This document shows positions 25,301-37,944 of a DNA stretch of 64,000 bases, piece after piece (position 1 is the stretch's first letter; the number at the start of each line of letters is the position of its first letter). The DNA is from Dimorphilus gyrociliatus (taxonomy: Eukaryota > Annelida > Polychaeta > Dinophilidae): the NCBI GenBank assembly GCA_904063045.1, contig CAJFCJ010000024.1, forward strand, positions 801,777 to 865,776, read 5' to 3'. The notes below the pieces were generated by a model, which was given only the letters and a program-made list of their open reading frames with translations, was not told the origin of the DNA and searched no databases. The position numbers and the translations under genes were made by a program.

Positions 25301-28300
25301 AATTAAAAGGAAGAAGGCAATTCCCAAGGTGTTGTTTTTCTTTTTTAAAAAGAAAAACAACTATTCAATATTTTTATTTTATATTTTGATTCAGTTTTTG
25401 TTTTTTAAAAAGTTTTATAAATTGCAGTTTCAGAAGAAGATAACGGTGGGTTATTTATAATTACATACTCTCTAAACAGAATAATAATATATACATCTCT
25501 ATGATATCTTCTTTTACTAAATAATCGGCTTAATATTTAACTAAGCCCAGATAAAACAAAAATAAAAACTTTTTTTACCTTGAAACACCAAAAAAATAAG
25601 GAGGGAAATAAATTTAGGGAGATTTTGGAATGGAGATGATAATTAGTGAGAATATACTGATTACATAGTGAATTATATACGTTATTAATTAGTATATACT
25701 GCAATATATACAGTATATATAATAGTATTCAAATATATATAACCAGGTATAAACTTTTATTTTAGCAATTTTTAAATTCTTTAGCTATACCACAAATATT
25801 CGTCTATCTATTTAATCAATCAATCAATCAATCGATTAATCAATAAATCTATCTACCTACCTATATCTATCTATTTATCTATCTATCTATTATAGATACC
25901 TCTATAGTTTAATTAGTTCTCAACTGGGAAATACTATTTATTTATAATCAATTTTCATACCTGGAAAGAACTTTACAAGTTCTTTACAAGACTGATTTTA
26001 TTCCTATTAATTACTATTTGTACATATATATACTTTTTAATCTGTATTAAACGATTCCTTTATACTTTTATTATATAGATAGTTATTCTCCTATTGATCT
26101 ATCTTCTCCATTTTTTGCTATTGTACAGAAAAAGTTGTTAAAAAACTTGAATATATAGGGAAAGGATTAGATATATACTGTCTATATGAATTATATATAT
26201 ATTCTCTACACGACAAAAGTCTTTATACACCCTTAAAGATATTCCGAAATCTCCTATGTTTTTTAATCATTCTCTGCCAATTTGGTAATAACTTTGCATC
26301 CGATTCGCTTCTAACTCTTCTCTCCATAGGACCGATACTCTCTGCATGTAAATTTAATTAAAACAATTAAAAATTCTCGAATACCATATGTATTTTTATA
26401 TCAATATTTTTTTTTATTATTTGCCTAGTGACATCTCTTATTTGTTTTTAACAACAATTGATATATTTTCTCATAGCCTTTTTCATATATCTTATATAAT
26501 TCTATTTTCTTTTTTTTTCTCCCACTTCTCCTCTCCACTCTCTCCTAAACTTAATATAGGTTTATTGGAAGCATACAATAATCTGGCTAAAGAGAAACAG
26601 GAGGGCGAGAGAGAATTTGAAAAATCTAGAGAATTCATGGAAAATCGTATTAAAGAATTAGAAGTTATGGTTGACGAAGTTCAAAATCAGTTTGATCAGA
26701 TTCTAATGGAGAAAACAAATGAAATTGAAGATTTAAATAATTTATTAGAAGCTAAAGAAAAGCTAATTCAAACAAGTGCAAAATTCTTAAAAGATCAAAC
26801 GGACGAAAGGGAACAAGAAAGGGAAGATTATCAGAATGAGATATTAAAATTAAAGGAAACTTTAAAAGACCAAGAAAAGGATAACTCTAGTCAAGAAAAT
26901 ATGATTCAGAAAATACAAGATCTTGAAGAACAGATGAACTATTTCAAAAATAAACATCAACAAAGCGAAGAAGAATTAAATCAAATGAAAAGTGAAAATC
27001 AAACAGTTCAGAATAGTCTTATGGTAAACAGAAATAAGTTTAGTAACATATTAACTAAATTAATGATATATTACTCTTTTTCAAGGATAACAAAGAGATT
27101 ATTCGAGGTTTAGAAGAAGAGCTAGAATCGTCCTTGAATCATGAACAAGAATTTAAAAATGTTTGTTATATAATACTTAGTTATCAAGAAATCGTACTTT
27201 TTTGTATATTGTTTTATCTAATATCTATTTTTTTTATATATTTATAGAAAATTACCTCTCTTGAAAACGAACTTAAAGATGTTCGGGCCAATGTAAATAC
27301 TCAGGAAAATGTTCTCGAAGAGGAGAAACTCTGTTCACCTCCTCCCGAGGAACACATTTTAACAGATCTTCGAAATGAAGTTGAAACTGCCAAAAGAGGG
27401 GAAGAAAATGCTTTGAAGAGATTAACTGAATTAGAGGAGGAATTAAAATGTAGCCGTAATAACGAAAAGATATTACTGGCCGATAAGGATGGACTCCAAA
27501 ATCAGCTGTTAACAAGTACAGCTTCAATATCTGAACTACGAGCTCAAGTTGACAAGCTTCGAGTGGATTTCGTAGATAGAGATGTTATTGTTGAAGAGAA
27601 TAGTAATCTTAGAGAAGATTTACGAGTAAATAGAGAAATAATATCTGAAAAACAACTTATAAACGATCAATTAGAATTGAAACTTAAAGATTTAGAAAAT
27701 ATCCTAAGACAGAAAGATGAACAATTGGAAAATTTGTTACACAGTAATGCGCAATCTCTTAACGAATTAGAAGATAGCAGAAAGGAATTAATAGAAAAAA
27801 TTGAAAATTTAGAAAGCGATAATGATGAATTAGAAAAACAAAAGAAATCTTTAACTGAAACTTCCAGTTTTCCAGATTTAACGCAAAAATTGCTTGATGA
27901 TAAAAATTTAGAGATTGACGAACTGCGTGAAGAGATTCAAAATTTGAAAAAACATGATAATAGTGAAAATATTACGTTAGCTACGAGAAATAACGAACTT
28001 AATGATGAATTGAAAAATAAACAAATACAAATTGATGATATGTCAATAAGAATTAGCAGTTTTGAAAATGAATCTATTCAATATAAAGAGAGTTTAATTG
28101 AAATGGATCAATTAAAACTTAAGATTGAACAGTACGAAGATGAAACGAATAATTTGAAAAAGAAATTATTACTTGTCGGAGAGGAGAATGAGAGACATAT
28201 TAACGCGATTAATGAAGATAATGAAAATTTAAGGAAAGAAATTGACAAGCTAACTACTAAAAATGATGAATTTGAAGTTGAACATTCCAATTTAAAGGCT

Positions 28301-31300
28301 GAAATAGATAAAATATCTTATTTACAAAAAGAAGATGACACTATTTTGGCTAATAAAAGTAAAGAAGTGGAAGAAAAACTTTTAGAAGTTGATCAGTTAA
28401 AATTTAATTTACAGATGAAAGATGAAAGTTTAATTGAATTACAACAAGAGCTAAATCAAATAAAGGATAACAAATCTGATGAACTCGCTAAAGCTGAAGA
28501 ATCCTTACACGAGGTTAAATCTATGTTGGAAATATCTGAAAAAATGAAAGATGACCTTAATAATCAACTTTTAGAATTACAAAATATCAATAAAGAAAAA
28601 GAGGAATTAATTGATAAGCTAACGGTAGAGCTGGACGCTGCTAAAGCGTCTACAATCGGCCTTGGAGCCGGTGACGTTTCCAATGTTCAAGAGTTACAAT
28701 CGCAAGTTTTACATTTAAAGGAACATTTAGAAATTAAAGAAATTAGTATCGAGTCTCTGGCAAAAGACCTGGAGTTGTCTACTAATAAGGTAAAGGAATT
28801 GCAAGAACAATTGGATTGTTCCATTAGCGAATCCGATAATAAACTAAAAGAAATTGAAAACGAATTAAAGGCTGAAAGAACCAAAGTAGATTTCTTAGAA
28901 AACGAGAAAAATAATGCTTTAGATACAATAAAAAACTTAAATGAAGAATTTAACGATTTAAAATTATCCTCTCACTCTGCAGAAGAAGAAGCGAAGTCTC
29001 AGTTGGAGGATCTTCAAGAAGAAAATTCCCAACTTAAAAATGAGAAAGTCTTACTTCATGAAAATATCAATAATCTCACAAAGGATCTTGAAGAATTTAG
29101 AGCCCAATTAGTAAAGAAAGACGATTCTCAGATAAAATATGAAAGTTATGTAGATATTGAAAATTTACAAAAAGAAAAATCTGAACTATTAACAAAAGTA
29201 CAAGATTTAACCAAAGAAATTGAATCAGTTAAAGAGGAGTTGGATTCGCTTAAGAAGGACAAAACTGAAGACGTTGAAAAGTCCAAATCGGAAAAGACTT
29301 TGGAATTGGAAGACGTTAGAGAAGCGTTACGGGAGGCAAATGAAGAGATAAAACGATTAAAGCTATCAAATAACAAAGAATTATTAAGAATAAATGAAGT
29401 CAATAAAGATCTACAAAGAGAAATTGAAGAATTAAAAATTTGCCACGAACAAGAGCTTTTAGAGTCAAAACTTCGATTGGAAGAAACTGAGAAATTTCTA
29501 GAAGATTTAAGGAATGGAAAAGAGAATGAGAAAGAAGTTGTTCAATCTCTTTCAGACGAAATAGAGGAAACAGTAGCTTTAGATGCACAAATTCAAAGTT
29601 GTCTTGGTACGGAACATGATCAGAACACGGTCAAAGTTAATTTCGAAGAAGACGAAGATTTAGACGAAAAGTTACAGCAAGTTTTAGGCAAATTAATATC
29701 GAAATCTGTCAAAGTGTTAACATTGTCAGAAATAGAATTTATTTCTAAACAAAATGCAGATTCTGTAGTAAATGGGATGATGCATATGGAGGCAAAGGAG
29801 GATACTTTCGAAAACGAGGTGGAACCTTTCATCGATTCTATTAAAAATTTGAGCATAACTTTAGAAAATTTAAAATCTGATGAGGTTAGTATTCCTTAAT
29901 GATTTATTTATCTAATTAATTAATTAATCCATTTTATATTAGCAGTTAGAAAATGATTGGCGACAAGATTTAATACGTTCAGTTTATGACGTCTTAATTC
30001 AAGATCGCAATATATTACGTACAGAGATATTAAAATTAGATGGAAATGCAGATTTAACCCTTATCGAAAGGAAAATAAATGGAATTGCAGCCGCTCATGA
30101 GAGAGCTTTAAATGAATTACATTCAATTGATAGAAAAACGCTTTTAGATGAGATAAGAAGTCTAAAATCGAAATCTTCTAATTTTGAAGATAGAGAAAGA
30201 CAGGAGTTTACGAGAGAAATTGGACATTTAAAACGTCAACGTTCGTATATGTTTATATACTAATATACAAATATATAAATATTTATTATTCATCCTTTGC
30301 AGTCAAACTATCTGAGTATAAAATTGAGCAAGAAAAAGTACAATCTGAAGAAATAAGATCGTTGTTAGAAGAAGAAAAATCTAAATCTAGACAAACTAAT
30401 GTTCAATTATTTTCAACACAAACTGAATTATCTGATTTAAAATTAGAAATTAATGGAAATAGAAATGAATTAGCTAATCTGCAAGATACTCTTGAAATTG
30501 AACAAGGAAGAGTTATGACAGCTACGTAAGTTTATTTAAGTGATTTCTTTACTTTGTTTTATTCTTTGATTATTCTTCTTTCTTTCTTTGTATCTTTTCT
30601 TATGTTAAATAAAACATTACAGTATACTTTCTATATACATATATCTTCTAACAATTATAATATATTCATTTATAATATCTTAGATCTGTCTTGGAACAAA
30701 TGCTGTAAGTTTATAATCACATAACTCATTATGCACATAGTTTGTTAAGTATTATGTTATAGGGATAGAGCATCACACGATACAAAAGATTTATATTTAT
30801 CATATTCTATTTTCAAATATTGTAGATAATCATCTTTCTCTTTTTACTTATTTCTGTTTTAGTAAACATGCACTTGTATGGAAAATATATATATATATAT
30901 ATATGGATGCTATTACTCATTTCTTTGTTTTACTATGATTTATTGTTCATAGAACACGTCTGTAAAAGATACGAAAATTCATTTTGAATTATGATTATTT
31001 TAAATGGTACAGAAATTCATTGGAAAATGAGAGGAGAAAGATAGCAGAACTTCAATCGTCTCTAGCTGTTGAAAAAAGTAACGCTGATAGAATTCAGCAA
31101 GAACTTTTAGCCGAAAGACAAAATTCTAAAAGGGAAAATGATCGTCTAACGTTAAGTCTACAAAGTAAACAAGCGGATTTAGATAAAGAAAAGGAAAGGC
31201 GTCTAGAAGCGCAGAATAACTTTGATAGGGAGAGAACGATGGTATCCGCCTTACGAAGAGATGTTGAAGCGGAAAGAGATCAGAGTAAGACAATTCAACA

Positions 31301-32876
31301 TCGTCTAAGAGCTCAGTTAAACGATGCTAAACGGACTATTGAAGAATTAAAAGATTCCCTGTCTGAAAGTCAATCTTCGTTAAGAAAAGAGAAAAATGTG
31401 GTAGTTCAATTTAAAGAATCCCTTGAACAGGAAAGGTCAAATAGAAAGAAATTTTCTGATAGGGAGCGATCCGTAGTAAATGAATTAAGATCAGCTTTAG
31501 AGATAGAAGAATCAAAGGTCTCATTTATAGTTAATTTAAATTTTTATGTTTATTTATGCTTGTTCATTGTAAATATCCTTAATGTGGAATCGTTTATCAG
31601 GTCGACAAATTACAAAAGAGAATTACGGATTTTCACGATAAGAGCTACGATCATGATCTTGCCAAGCAATTGAAAATTGCAGAAGATGAACTGTTAACGA
31701 GGCCAACGCTCGCTGAAGTACAAAGACTACAGCAAAGAATAGATGAACTAGAAAAACAACCTCCCGAGCCATATCGAAGATGCCTTAAAACAACAAAAGA
31801 TCAGATTACGGATCTTGTCAATAGGAGTGAGCTGTCAACTGATCCAAATGTTCGAAACATAGCTCAAGATCTTATGGATATTCTACAAGATTTACAAGCG
31901 ATAGAAGCAGACGTTCATGGCTTAGGTACCTATAGTGATATAAATGAATCCTCTGTGATTGGAGCTAGTGAAGCCACAACAAGACTAATTAGGGAGTTAA
32001 AAGATGAAATGAAACGGATGAAAATAGCGGTTTGTATAAAAAATTGGTCAATTCATTACATTTATATGTCTTTTGAATAACAATTGACTATTTAAGGTAA
32101 TGGATAAAGATGAAGAATTACAAGCTTTTAAGAGGAAATATCGAAGTCATGTGACTGATACGGAAAGATCAAAGTTAGAGAAGGAAATATACGAGTTAAA
32201 AACAGAGCTTCACATAGTGAAGAGGCAATTAAATGAAACTGAATTTGAATTAGATAAATCAAGGAAGAGTGATCCTACAATGTTACGCCAAAAATTAAGA
32301 GACATCCACTCAAAATACCTAAAAGCGGAAAGTCTAAGAAAATCACTAGTTTATCAAAAGAAGTACCTCCTGCTAATGTTAGGAGGTTATCAGGAAACTG
32401 AAGAGCAAACTTTAAGGATATTAGCTAGCATGGGTGGAAGTCCCGATAAAAGAACTCTGTCTTCGAGATACGTTTCTCCATTGCATAGGTTTAAGAGTGC
32501 TGTTTGCGCTGTATGCGCCGTCTGGCGTTTAAAATTTTACGTTAGACATTGGAAAAGAACATCAAAAATAGGTGGACAAGCTTTAACGTCTACGAGTAAT
32601 GGTTATTTATCAGTTAGTAATAGATTGTAAGTGTCTTTAAAAGATATATAATTTAAAACAAGTTTAAATTTCATTTAGTTAAGCAATTTCTCTTATATTA
32701 CTAAATCTTAATATAGCGATGATCTAGAAATACGTTCGTCGTCATCTTCAATTTCAACCTTATCAAATTATCAAGCAGACGAAGAGATGCGTCTCTATTT
32801 AAATAGATTGGAACAACTACAACGTAAATTACAACCATCTTCACAGAAGAGCTTTCTTAGTTACGACTACACATAG
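19306..32876 (+). CDS. Pericentrin/AKAP9/PLP-type giant coiled-coil protein with PACT domain
   Basis: The model joins 19306-19320, 19375-19581, 20112-21786, 21917-21978, 22909-23113, 23863-24291, 24713-24994, 25063-25203, 25428-25445, 26560-27023, 27086-27160, 27248-29884, 29943-30240, 30303-30525, 30684-30704, 31013-31517, 31601-32029, 32097-32626 and 32717-32876. The frame is continuous and gives about 2,791 residues. Almost the whole protein is heptad-rich coiled coil, with an acidic poly-Glu run near residue 150. The C-terminus carries a clear PACT domain (about residues 2640-2725): ESLRKSLVYQKKYLLLMLGG, QTLRILASMGGSP, then RFKSAVCAVCAVWRLKFYVR. The last segment resembles the calmodulin-binding end of AKAP9/pericentrin. 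From family knowledge, PACT anchors such proteins to centrioles and the pericentriolar material, where they organise microtubule nucleation. The 5' end is the least certain part, because the 530-nt intron 2 could hide another small exon. Confidence 0.93.
20331..20355 (+). repeat. In-frame (GAA)n encoding poly-Glu
   Basis: A trinucleotide run inside exon 3 of the PACT gene encodes eight consecutive glutamates. It does not disturb the frame, so length variation would be tolerated. Confidence 0.9.
22419..22434. repeat. Perfect 16-bp palindrome TACAGTATATACTGTA
   Basis: It lies in intron 4 of the PACT gene beside TA repeats. Shorter versions of the same half-site (ACAGTATA) recur elsewhere in the window. 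Confidence 0.6.
25428..25445 (+). other. 18-nt microexon of the PACT gene
   Basis: ATTGCAG precedes TTTCAGAAGAAGATAACG, which is followed by a GTGGGT donor. It adds six residues (VSEEDN after joining) and keeps phase 1, so skipping it is also frame-neutral. Confidence 0.5.
25813..25891. repeat. Tetranucleotide repeat tract (AATC then ATCT units)
   Basis: Imperfect CAAT/CAATCAAT units change into CTAT/CTAC units within the 1.1-kb intron 25446-26559 of the PACT gene. Confidence 0.85.
30684..30704 (+). other. 21-nt microexon of the PACT gene
   Basis: A TATCTTAG acceptor and a GTAAGT donor flank ATCTGTCTTGGAACAAATGCT. Spliced in phase 2 it adds TSVLEQM and continues cleanly into the exon at 31013; skipping also keeps the frame. 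Confidence 0.55.
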
Positions 32877-33182
32877 GTGGACCAAAAAAAAGGAGCAGAA
32901 GAAAAGCATTAATCTAATAATGATAAATTTAAATCAGTCTGTGATAATCCATTTTCTTGGTGGGTGCTTTTAGCACATAAAATTTAAATCTATACTTTTT
33001 ACTCTTTTGTTTTCTTTTGTCACAAAAACTTAAATAAATATATTATTATTATTACTATTGTTCAAGAACCTAGCTTTTATAGAATATACATTTATACTGA
33101 CACTATTAAACTTTTGAATAAACACATTTCTACTGCATTGTGAATAATGAGTAATAAAAACAAAAAAAAGTGTATTACTTTT
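32877..33182. other. Convergent 3' region, PACT gene and LRR-like gene
   Basis: 306 bp between stop codons. It contains plus-strand AATAAA hexamers at 33033-33038 and 33117-33122, suitable for 3'-end formation of the PACT gene. Confidence 0.6.
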
Positions 33183-34565
33183 TCAACTTGAGTTAATTAA
33201 CCTTTGATATCTATTTACAGAATTTTTACCTAAAAGTCTATTTGTTGTTTCCTTTATCGACTTTCGTCTTTCAACTTTCTTTATACTTTTTCTCTTTTCT
33301 AGTTTATCATTTTCCGGTCTATTAAATGGATTTTTTCGTTCATCGTTTGATAAAGATGAGTAAAATAAACTGGTATAGACAATAATTAACATAAATATAA
33401 TTAGAAGAAAGAGTATTAGTAATATTTTATATATTCTGTTATTAGATATTTCATTGTCTTTCATTTCTGTTAAAAAATTGAATTTCTGTTTTTTATCAGC
33501 ATAATCATCAACATCATTTGCTTTTTCTCTTAGCCTAATAATAGATTCTATATGATATCTTGTATCAGAAGTATTCTTATCGTGAACATGTTCCCAATCA
33601 TAAGTAGTAGTTGTAAAGTTGATATTATATTCTTTAGTAGTCAATTTATTATCTAGTGTTCCATTATTTGTAGTCGAATCGTCGCACATATTCTCAAATC
33701 TCTCGTATAAACCATTAAAGTTTACTAACTTTCTTTCTGTATTTATCCGCAATATCCAATTTTCGTGTTCACAAATAAAACAAAGCTTCGTTGCGAAACG
33801 TTTACGAGCCTAAGATTTATTTATTAATATCTATTAAATATATTCGTATAACGTAGTTTAATGAATTAATATTACTTTTTTATTAATACGTTGTTTAATT
33901 AGTTTCAACAGCCAGAACGATTTACAATCGCAAATTGATATTTTAGGTAAAGTAATTTGTCTTATCTTTTCCAGGTTTTCTTTAATATTTATTGAAAAAT
34001 TAACATAATTTAGTTCGTTACTGATGTTAATAGACTTTAAATGGGGTAATTTCAACGCGTTATCAATATTTATAACGTTTCTAAATAATCCAGAAATCTT
34101 AACAGCATGAACGTTTTCTAATCCGATTTTAGTACATTTATTTATGCCAGGTAGGGTATTTAATAACAGTTTATATACTTTTTTAATGCGTAATCCACAT
34201 GGTAGATTTTCATTTAAGCTTAATAAAGTAACGTAGTTGAATGTTACATTCTGAAAAGTAACACTTGAACATCCATCAATATTCATTATTTTAGAATAAT
34301 CAATAGGTTTACGTAGTATTTTTGGTAGTATTAAAAGTTTAGAATTTCCAATAATCGCCTTCTTATCGCAAACTATACGAATATTACGAAATTTTTCATC
34401 ATTATTACCAATATTACAAGGTAAACTATTGAAATCTAATCGTTTTTTAGGGCAAAATATGTTTGTTCTTTGCAAATTACCATTGGATAATTGGCAAGAA
34501 CACCTAAAACCATAGATAGGTGATATATAAACAAATAGAATATATATTAAATTACTATTATTCAT
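33183..34565 (-). CDS. Orphan LRR-like single-pass membrane protein
   Basis: Exons are 34565-33876 and 33809-33183, with a 66-nt intron; the product has 438 residues. A signal peptide (NSNLIYILFVYISPIYG) is followed by a CSC cluster and an N-terminal cysteine region like an LRR N-cap. Irregular leucine/isoleucine/asparagine-rich strands then follow without the full LxxLxLxxN consensus. The intron interrupts a CDCKSFWLLKLIKQRI block, which continues to LCFIC and MCDD, resembling an LRR C-cap. A threonine/asparagine-rich stalk leads to one transmembrane helix (ILLILFLLIIFMLIIVY, about residues 357-376) and a strongly basic tail of about 60 residues. I do not recognise the protein. A cell-surface receptor or adhesion role is inference from topology alone. 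Both splice sites are confirmed by the continuous CDC...C reading frame. Confidence 0.78.
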
Positions 34566-35009
34566 AATTTATTGTTTGTATTGTTATTATTGTTAAAAAT
34601 TTTGAAAAAATTATATTAATATACTTTTTAAAATGAGTTACGATTTAAAAATGAATTTCTTTAATTTTTGTATTCCTTTCCTTAATTCTTTATTGTTAGA
34701 TATAGATATTAGAAAAAGGTTAAACATTTGAATGAAGCATAATTTGGAGGAAATAAGCTTATTAGTAAATAATTAATATTTTAGTAGATTTAAAGAATTT
34801 CTTTAACTTTCCTAGAATAGAACTTTAGTATTCTTCCATTTTTGCAGTATTTTGCTATCAATTTTCCAACAGGATTTTATTTCTTTTTCACACGGGAATT
34901 GATGGGTTGAATAGAGCAGGTCAATAGAGTGAGAGAGAGAATAGAGACGGAGAAATAGAGAGGGTGAAATGGGTAAAGAGGATCAATCGGTAGAGTCTTT
35001 CTATTTTTC
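34566..35009. other. Intergenic, GA-rich near 34930-34980
   Basis: 444 bp with no open frame of note. It includes imperfect GAGA tracts and probably the LRR-like gene promoter plus the nucleotidase 3' UTR. Confidence 0.6.
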
Positions 35010-36760
35010 CTAAATGGATGTAAAATACTCAAGAGCCGATGATACGCAGTCGAAAGTGTTATCTTTTGTCAAGACTATATCGAAAGACTTTTTAAACGTT
35101 TCTAACCTCTTATCAACCTAAAAAAGAAAATATAATTGCAAATTTAAAACTGAAGATTACTTTTAACTAAAAAGATGTTAAATATTCATACTTCATCATT
35201 TAAGAAACCAATAGTTAGCGGCATATAATCTCCTGTTAATGCTCCATCAGCCATTTGTAAATCGCCTAAATGATCACCCATTAAAATAATATTTGGACGA
35301 TGTTCTAGCGTTGAAAAGTAAGATGTTGTTTTCAGAGCTTTTTCCGATTTATTCAATACATGAATAAGCGGTTCCTAGTAAAATAAGGAATAGAAAATAT
35401 AAATACAAATAACAGTGTTAGAAAAACGTACTTCAAAGTCAACAAGAATATCGTTTTTATCCCATTTCATCATATTAGAAACAATTTTAACATTTTTCAG
35501 CAGAATCTCATTTTTCGTTAAAACTTCTTGAATAACATTGCCTATACCAGCGCTGAAAACCAATACTGGTACTTCTAATTCCGATAAACGTCTTATAAAC
35601 TGAGTAGCACCGTCTCTGAAAAGTATAAAAATTAATTTTTGCAATATATTTTTAAAATGAGAGAAATGTTGCTACCTTAGTGTGATATTAGAATTATAAG
35701 CAGCATTTTTTACACTTTCTCTAGTAATATTGTGTTTAATTAGACCTTCATGAGCTTTTGACCACCATTCAATCATAAACGGTGTCTTTTCTTCGGCTGT
35801 CATACTATTATCAATTTCAATTGGATAGTACTTATCACGAAGTTTGTAAGCCTGTACATATTTATTGTTTATTTTAAAAATTATATAAAAAATCTACCTA
35901 TCTATAATACAATACTAACCATATCTCTGTATTCCAAGGGAACGGCATTGCTGTTGTCCATTGCAGCTGGATAACAATATCATTCATTTAAAATAATGTG
36001 GACATGATAAAAGAATGGGAGCAAACAATTTTAAAAATAATACTTTGCTTACCATGGCACGAATCGAATATTTTTCCACTTTCATCTGCGTACTTTGATA
36101 AAGTTCCATCAAAATCGCTTATGACCTACAAAATTAGGTCTAATTTAGTTGAGTGACAAAATGAAAACACTTCATTTTTATATTGGAAAACATTCATCTC
36201 TGATTTGCTCATATTTACCTGTAATTTATCAATACCATCTTTACCGAATCCTTGTAATTTATCAATTACATAACTCTCGTCTTTTATATGAACGTTAGGC
36301 TTTTGCAGAAACGAAAAATCAGACTGCAATATCAGAAAATTGAACACGAGGTTAAAAATACAATAAGATGTTTGATATTATGGCTGATTAAAAGATTTCA
36401 ATAAGCGAACCATTTGTATAAGATAATTGATAGGATAATCTGTTGAATGCGTAAAAAATTTTACTATATCCTCTTGTTATAGTATTTAAATACAAAGATT
36501 AATTTTTGAGTTTTCGAATTACGCCATCTTTTTAAAGATATGCGCCTGAAGAGGACACTACTGTAGAAAGGTCAATGTCCGACTATTGTTGTAAATTCTT
36601 GTATTACTTGTCTCTTACTTTCATAAGTCTCACATTCATATATTCATAAGTAAATGTATAAAAGAATGCATTTAAGTCTCTTTTACTTTGCTCCACTTGT
36701 AATAGCCACAAATAGATGAATAAATAATAAACTTACTATTACCTTTACGTTGAATTTCAT
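35010..36760 (-). CDS. NT5C3: Cytosolic 5'-nucleotidase III (pyrimidine 5'-nucleotidase)
   Basis: It dephosphorylates pyrimidine (and, in the 3B form, 7-methylguanosine) monophosphates in the cytosol. Exons are 36323-36219, 36125-36053, 35966-35920, 35851-35676, 35615-35432, 35374-35192 and 35117-35010, all in phase. With a proposed 18-nt first exon at 36760-36743 (MKFNVK, then a GTAATA donor) the product is 297 residues, matching the vertebrate enzyme. HAD-fold motifs are complete: VISDFDGTLSKYAD carries the nucleophile and acid/base Asp (human DFDMTLS), then VLVFSAGIGNVIQEV, the lysine-bearing LIHVLNKSEKALK, and IILMGDHLGDLQMADG with the metal-binding aspartates. The cap-domain region has EEKTPFMIEWWSKAHEGL. 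The first exon rests on phase and splice consensus only; the rest is secure. Confidence 0.93.
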
Positions 36761-37166
36761 TATTAGATAAAAAGAAGTATGAGAAGGCAGGGAGAGGAAG
36801 CAAGAGTGAAGCAAAAAGCAGAACAGTGAAAAGAGTGATTTTTCTTCTTTCTCCTAGCTGCTCTATTCGAATATGATTGAAAAAATAAATTTTAGGAAGA
36901 GGGGGAGAGCATATGTTACATATTCAATTCAATAAAATAGATATGATGTTATCTTCATCAATTAACAATATTAACATTAAAATAGAATATTTAAACATTT
37001 GTTAATATTCAATCTTATCTTTATGCTAATTATTCAAGAATGGCAGAGGAAAGAGAATAATCAATTTTTTGAACGCTATTAGTATTATTGTTTATGTATT
37101 TTTATAATATTTCATATGAATTAAAAATTTAGCAGACAGAAATTGAAGAATAAGGAATTTTTATGT
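36761..37166. other. Intergenic, upstream of the nucleotidase gene
   Basis: Short AT-rich spacer with a purine-rich GA patch at 36775-36840. It probably serves as the nucleotidase promoter and the 3' end of the cysteine-rich gene. Confidence 0.5.
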
Positions 37167-37944
37167 TTATTTGTTTGAATTTCGTCCTGCACGATGTCTT
37201 TGTTGTTTTACTTTAGAACCGCATTGTGACCAAACTCCATCCTCATCGCAGCACAGGGTATGGCTCCTTGATCCAGTTATGTAGCTGAATGGATAACAAG
37301 CGCCTGGTGTCTGTTTAGGAAGCAAATAATAATGATAGTTATAAACTAGACTATATATAACATACTTGTCCAATTTGTCTATGAAATTCGACTACGCTAT
37401 TTTCAACATATTCGTAATCAGCTCCTTCGACGGTTCTGACACTATTGCAAAGAAATTGACCAACGGTAAAGTTTTCCTATTGCAGTAATATAGAAAATTG
37501 ATTAATTCATTAGGTATATAGCATATTTCAATATGTTGAACTATTTTTGAATACATACTCCGGGATACATAGCATCAATAGCCCACATGGGAGAGCTTTC
37601 ATAATAACGAGCAACTTGAAGACAGTGAAATTCACAGTCAATTTCTCCTACAAATCAATAATGAAATAGGCAATTACTTGAATGTACTCTATGCAAAAAG
37701 AGAATAGAAAATATTTACAGACCTTCATCATTGCAAGTAGTAGTTGTAACATTATCTAAAACTTGAATTGGACCAACAGTTTCTGGGATAACTCCATCGT
37801 GTTCGACGAAAAGACCGCAAAAGCAGCTAAAATATACAAACACGTCAAGTGTAAAGTTAATTATTTGTATAAAAACAAAAGATTTTACTCTTCTGCAGCG
37901 ATGATACCAATTACACTGGCCAAAACGATAAGGAAGAGTTTCAT
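37167..37944 (-). CDS. Secreted cysteine-rich protein A, unrecognised family
   Basis: Five exons in frame: 37944-37889, 37826-37723, 37647-37559, 37476-37366 and 37310-37167. The product has 167 residues. A signal peptide (MKLFLIVLASVIGIIAAEE) is followed by CFCGLFVEHDGVIPE, TTTTCNDEGEIDCEFHC, FLCNSVRTVEGADYEYVE, GACYPF and SHTLCCDEDGVWSQC, giving about ten mature cysteines and probable disulfides. The tail is basic (KQQRHRAGRNSNK). A TTCTTGCAG directly before the ATG suggests a 5'-UTR intron. It is the divergent neighbour and clear paralogue of the gene at 39341-40096, with matching intron phases. I do not recognise the family; function unknown. Confidence 0.86.
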
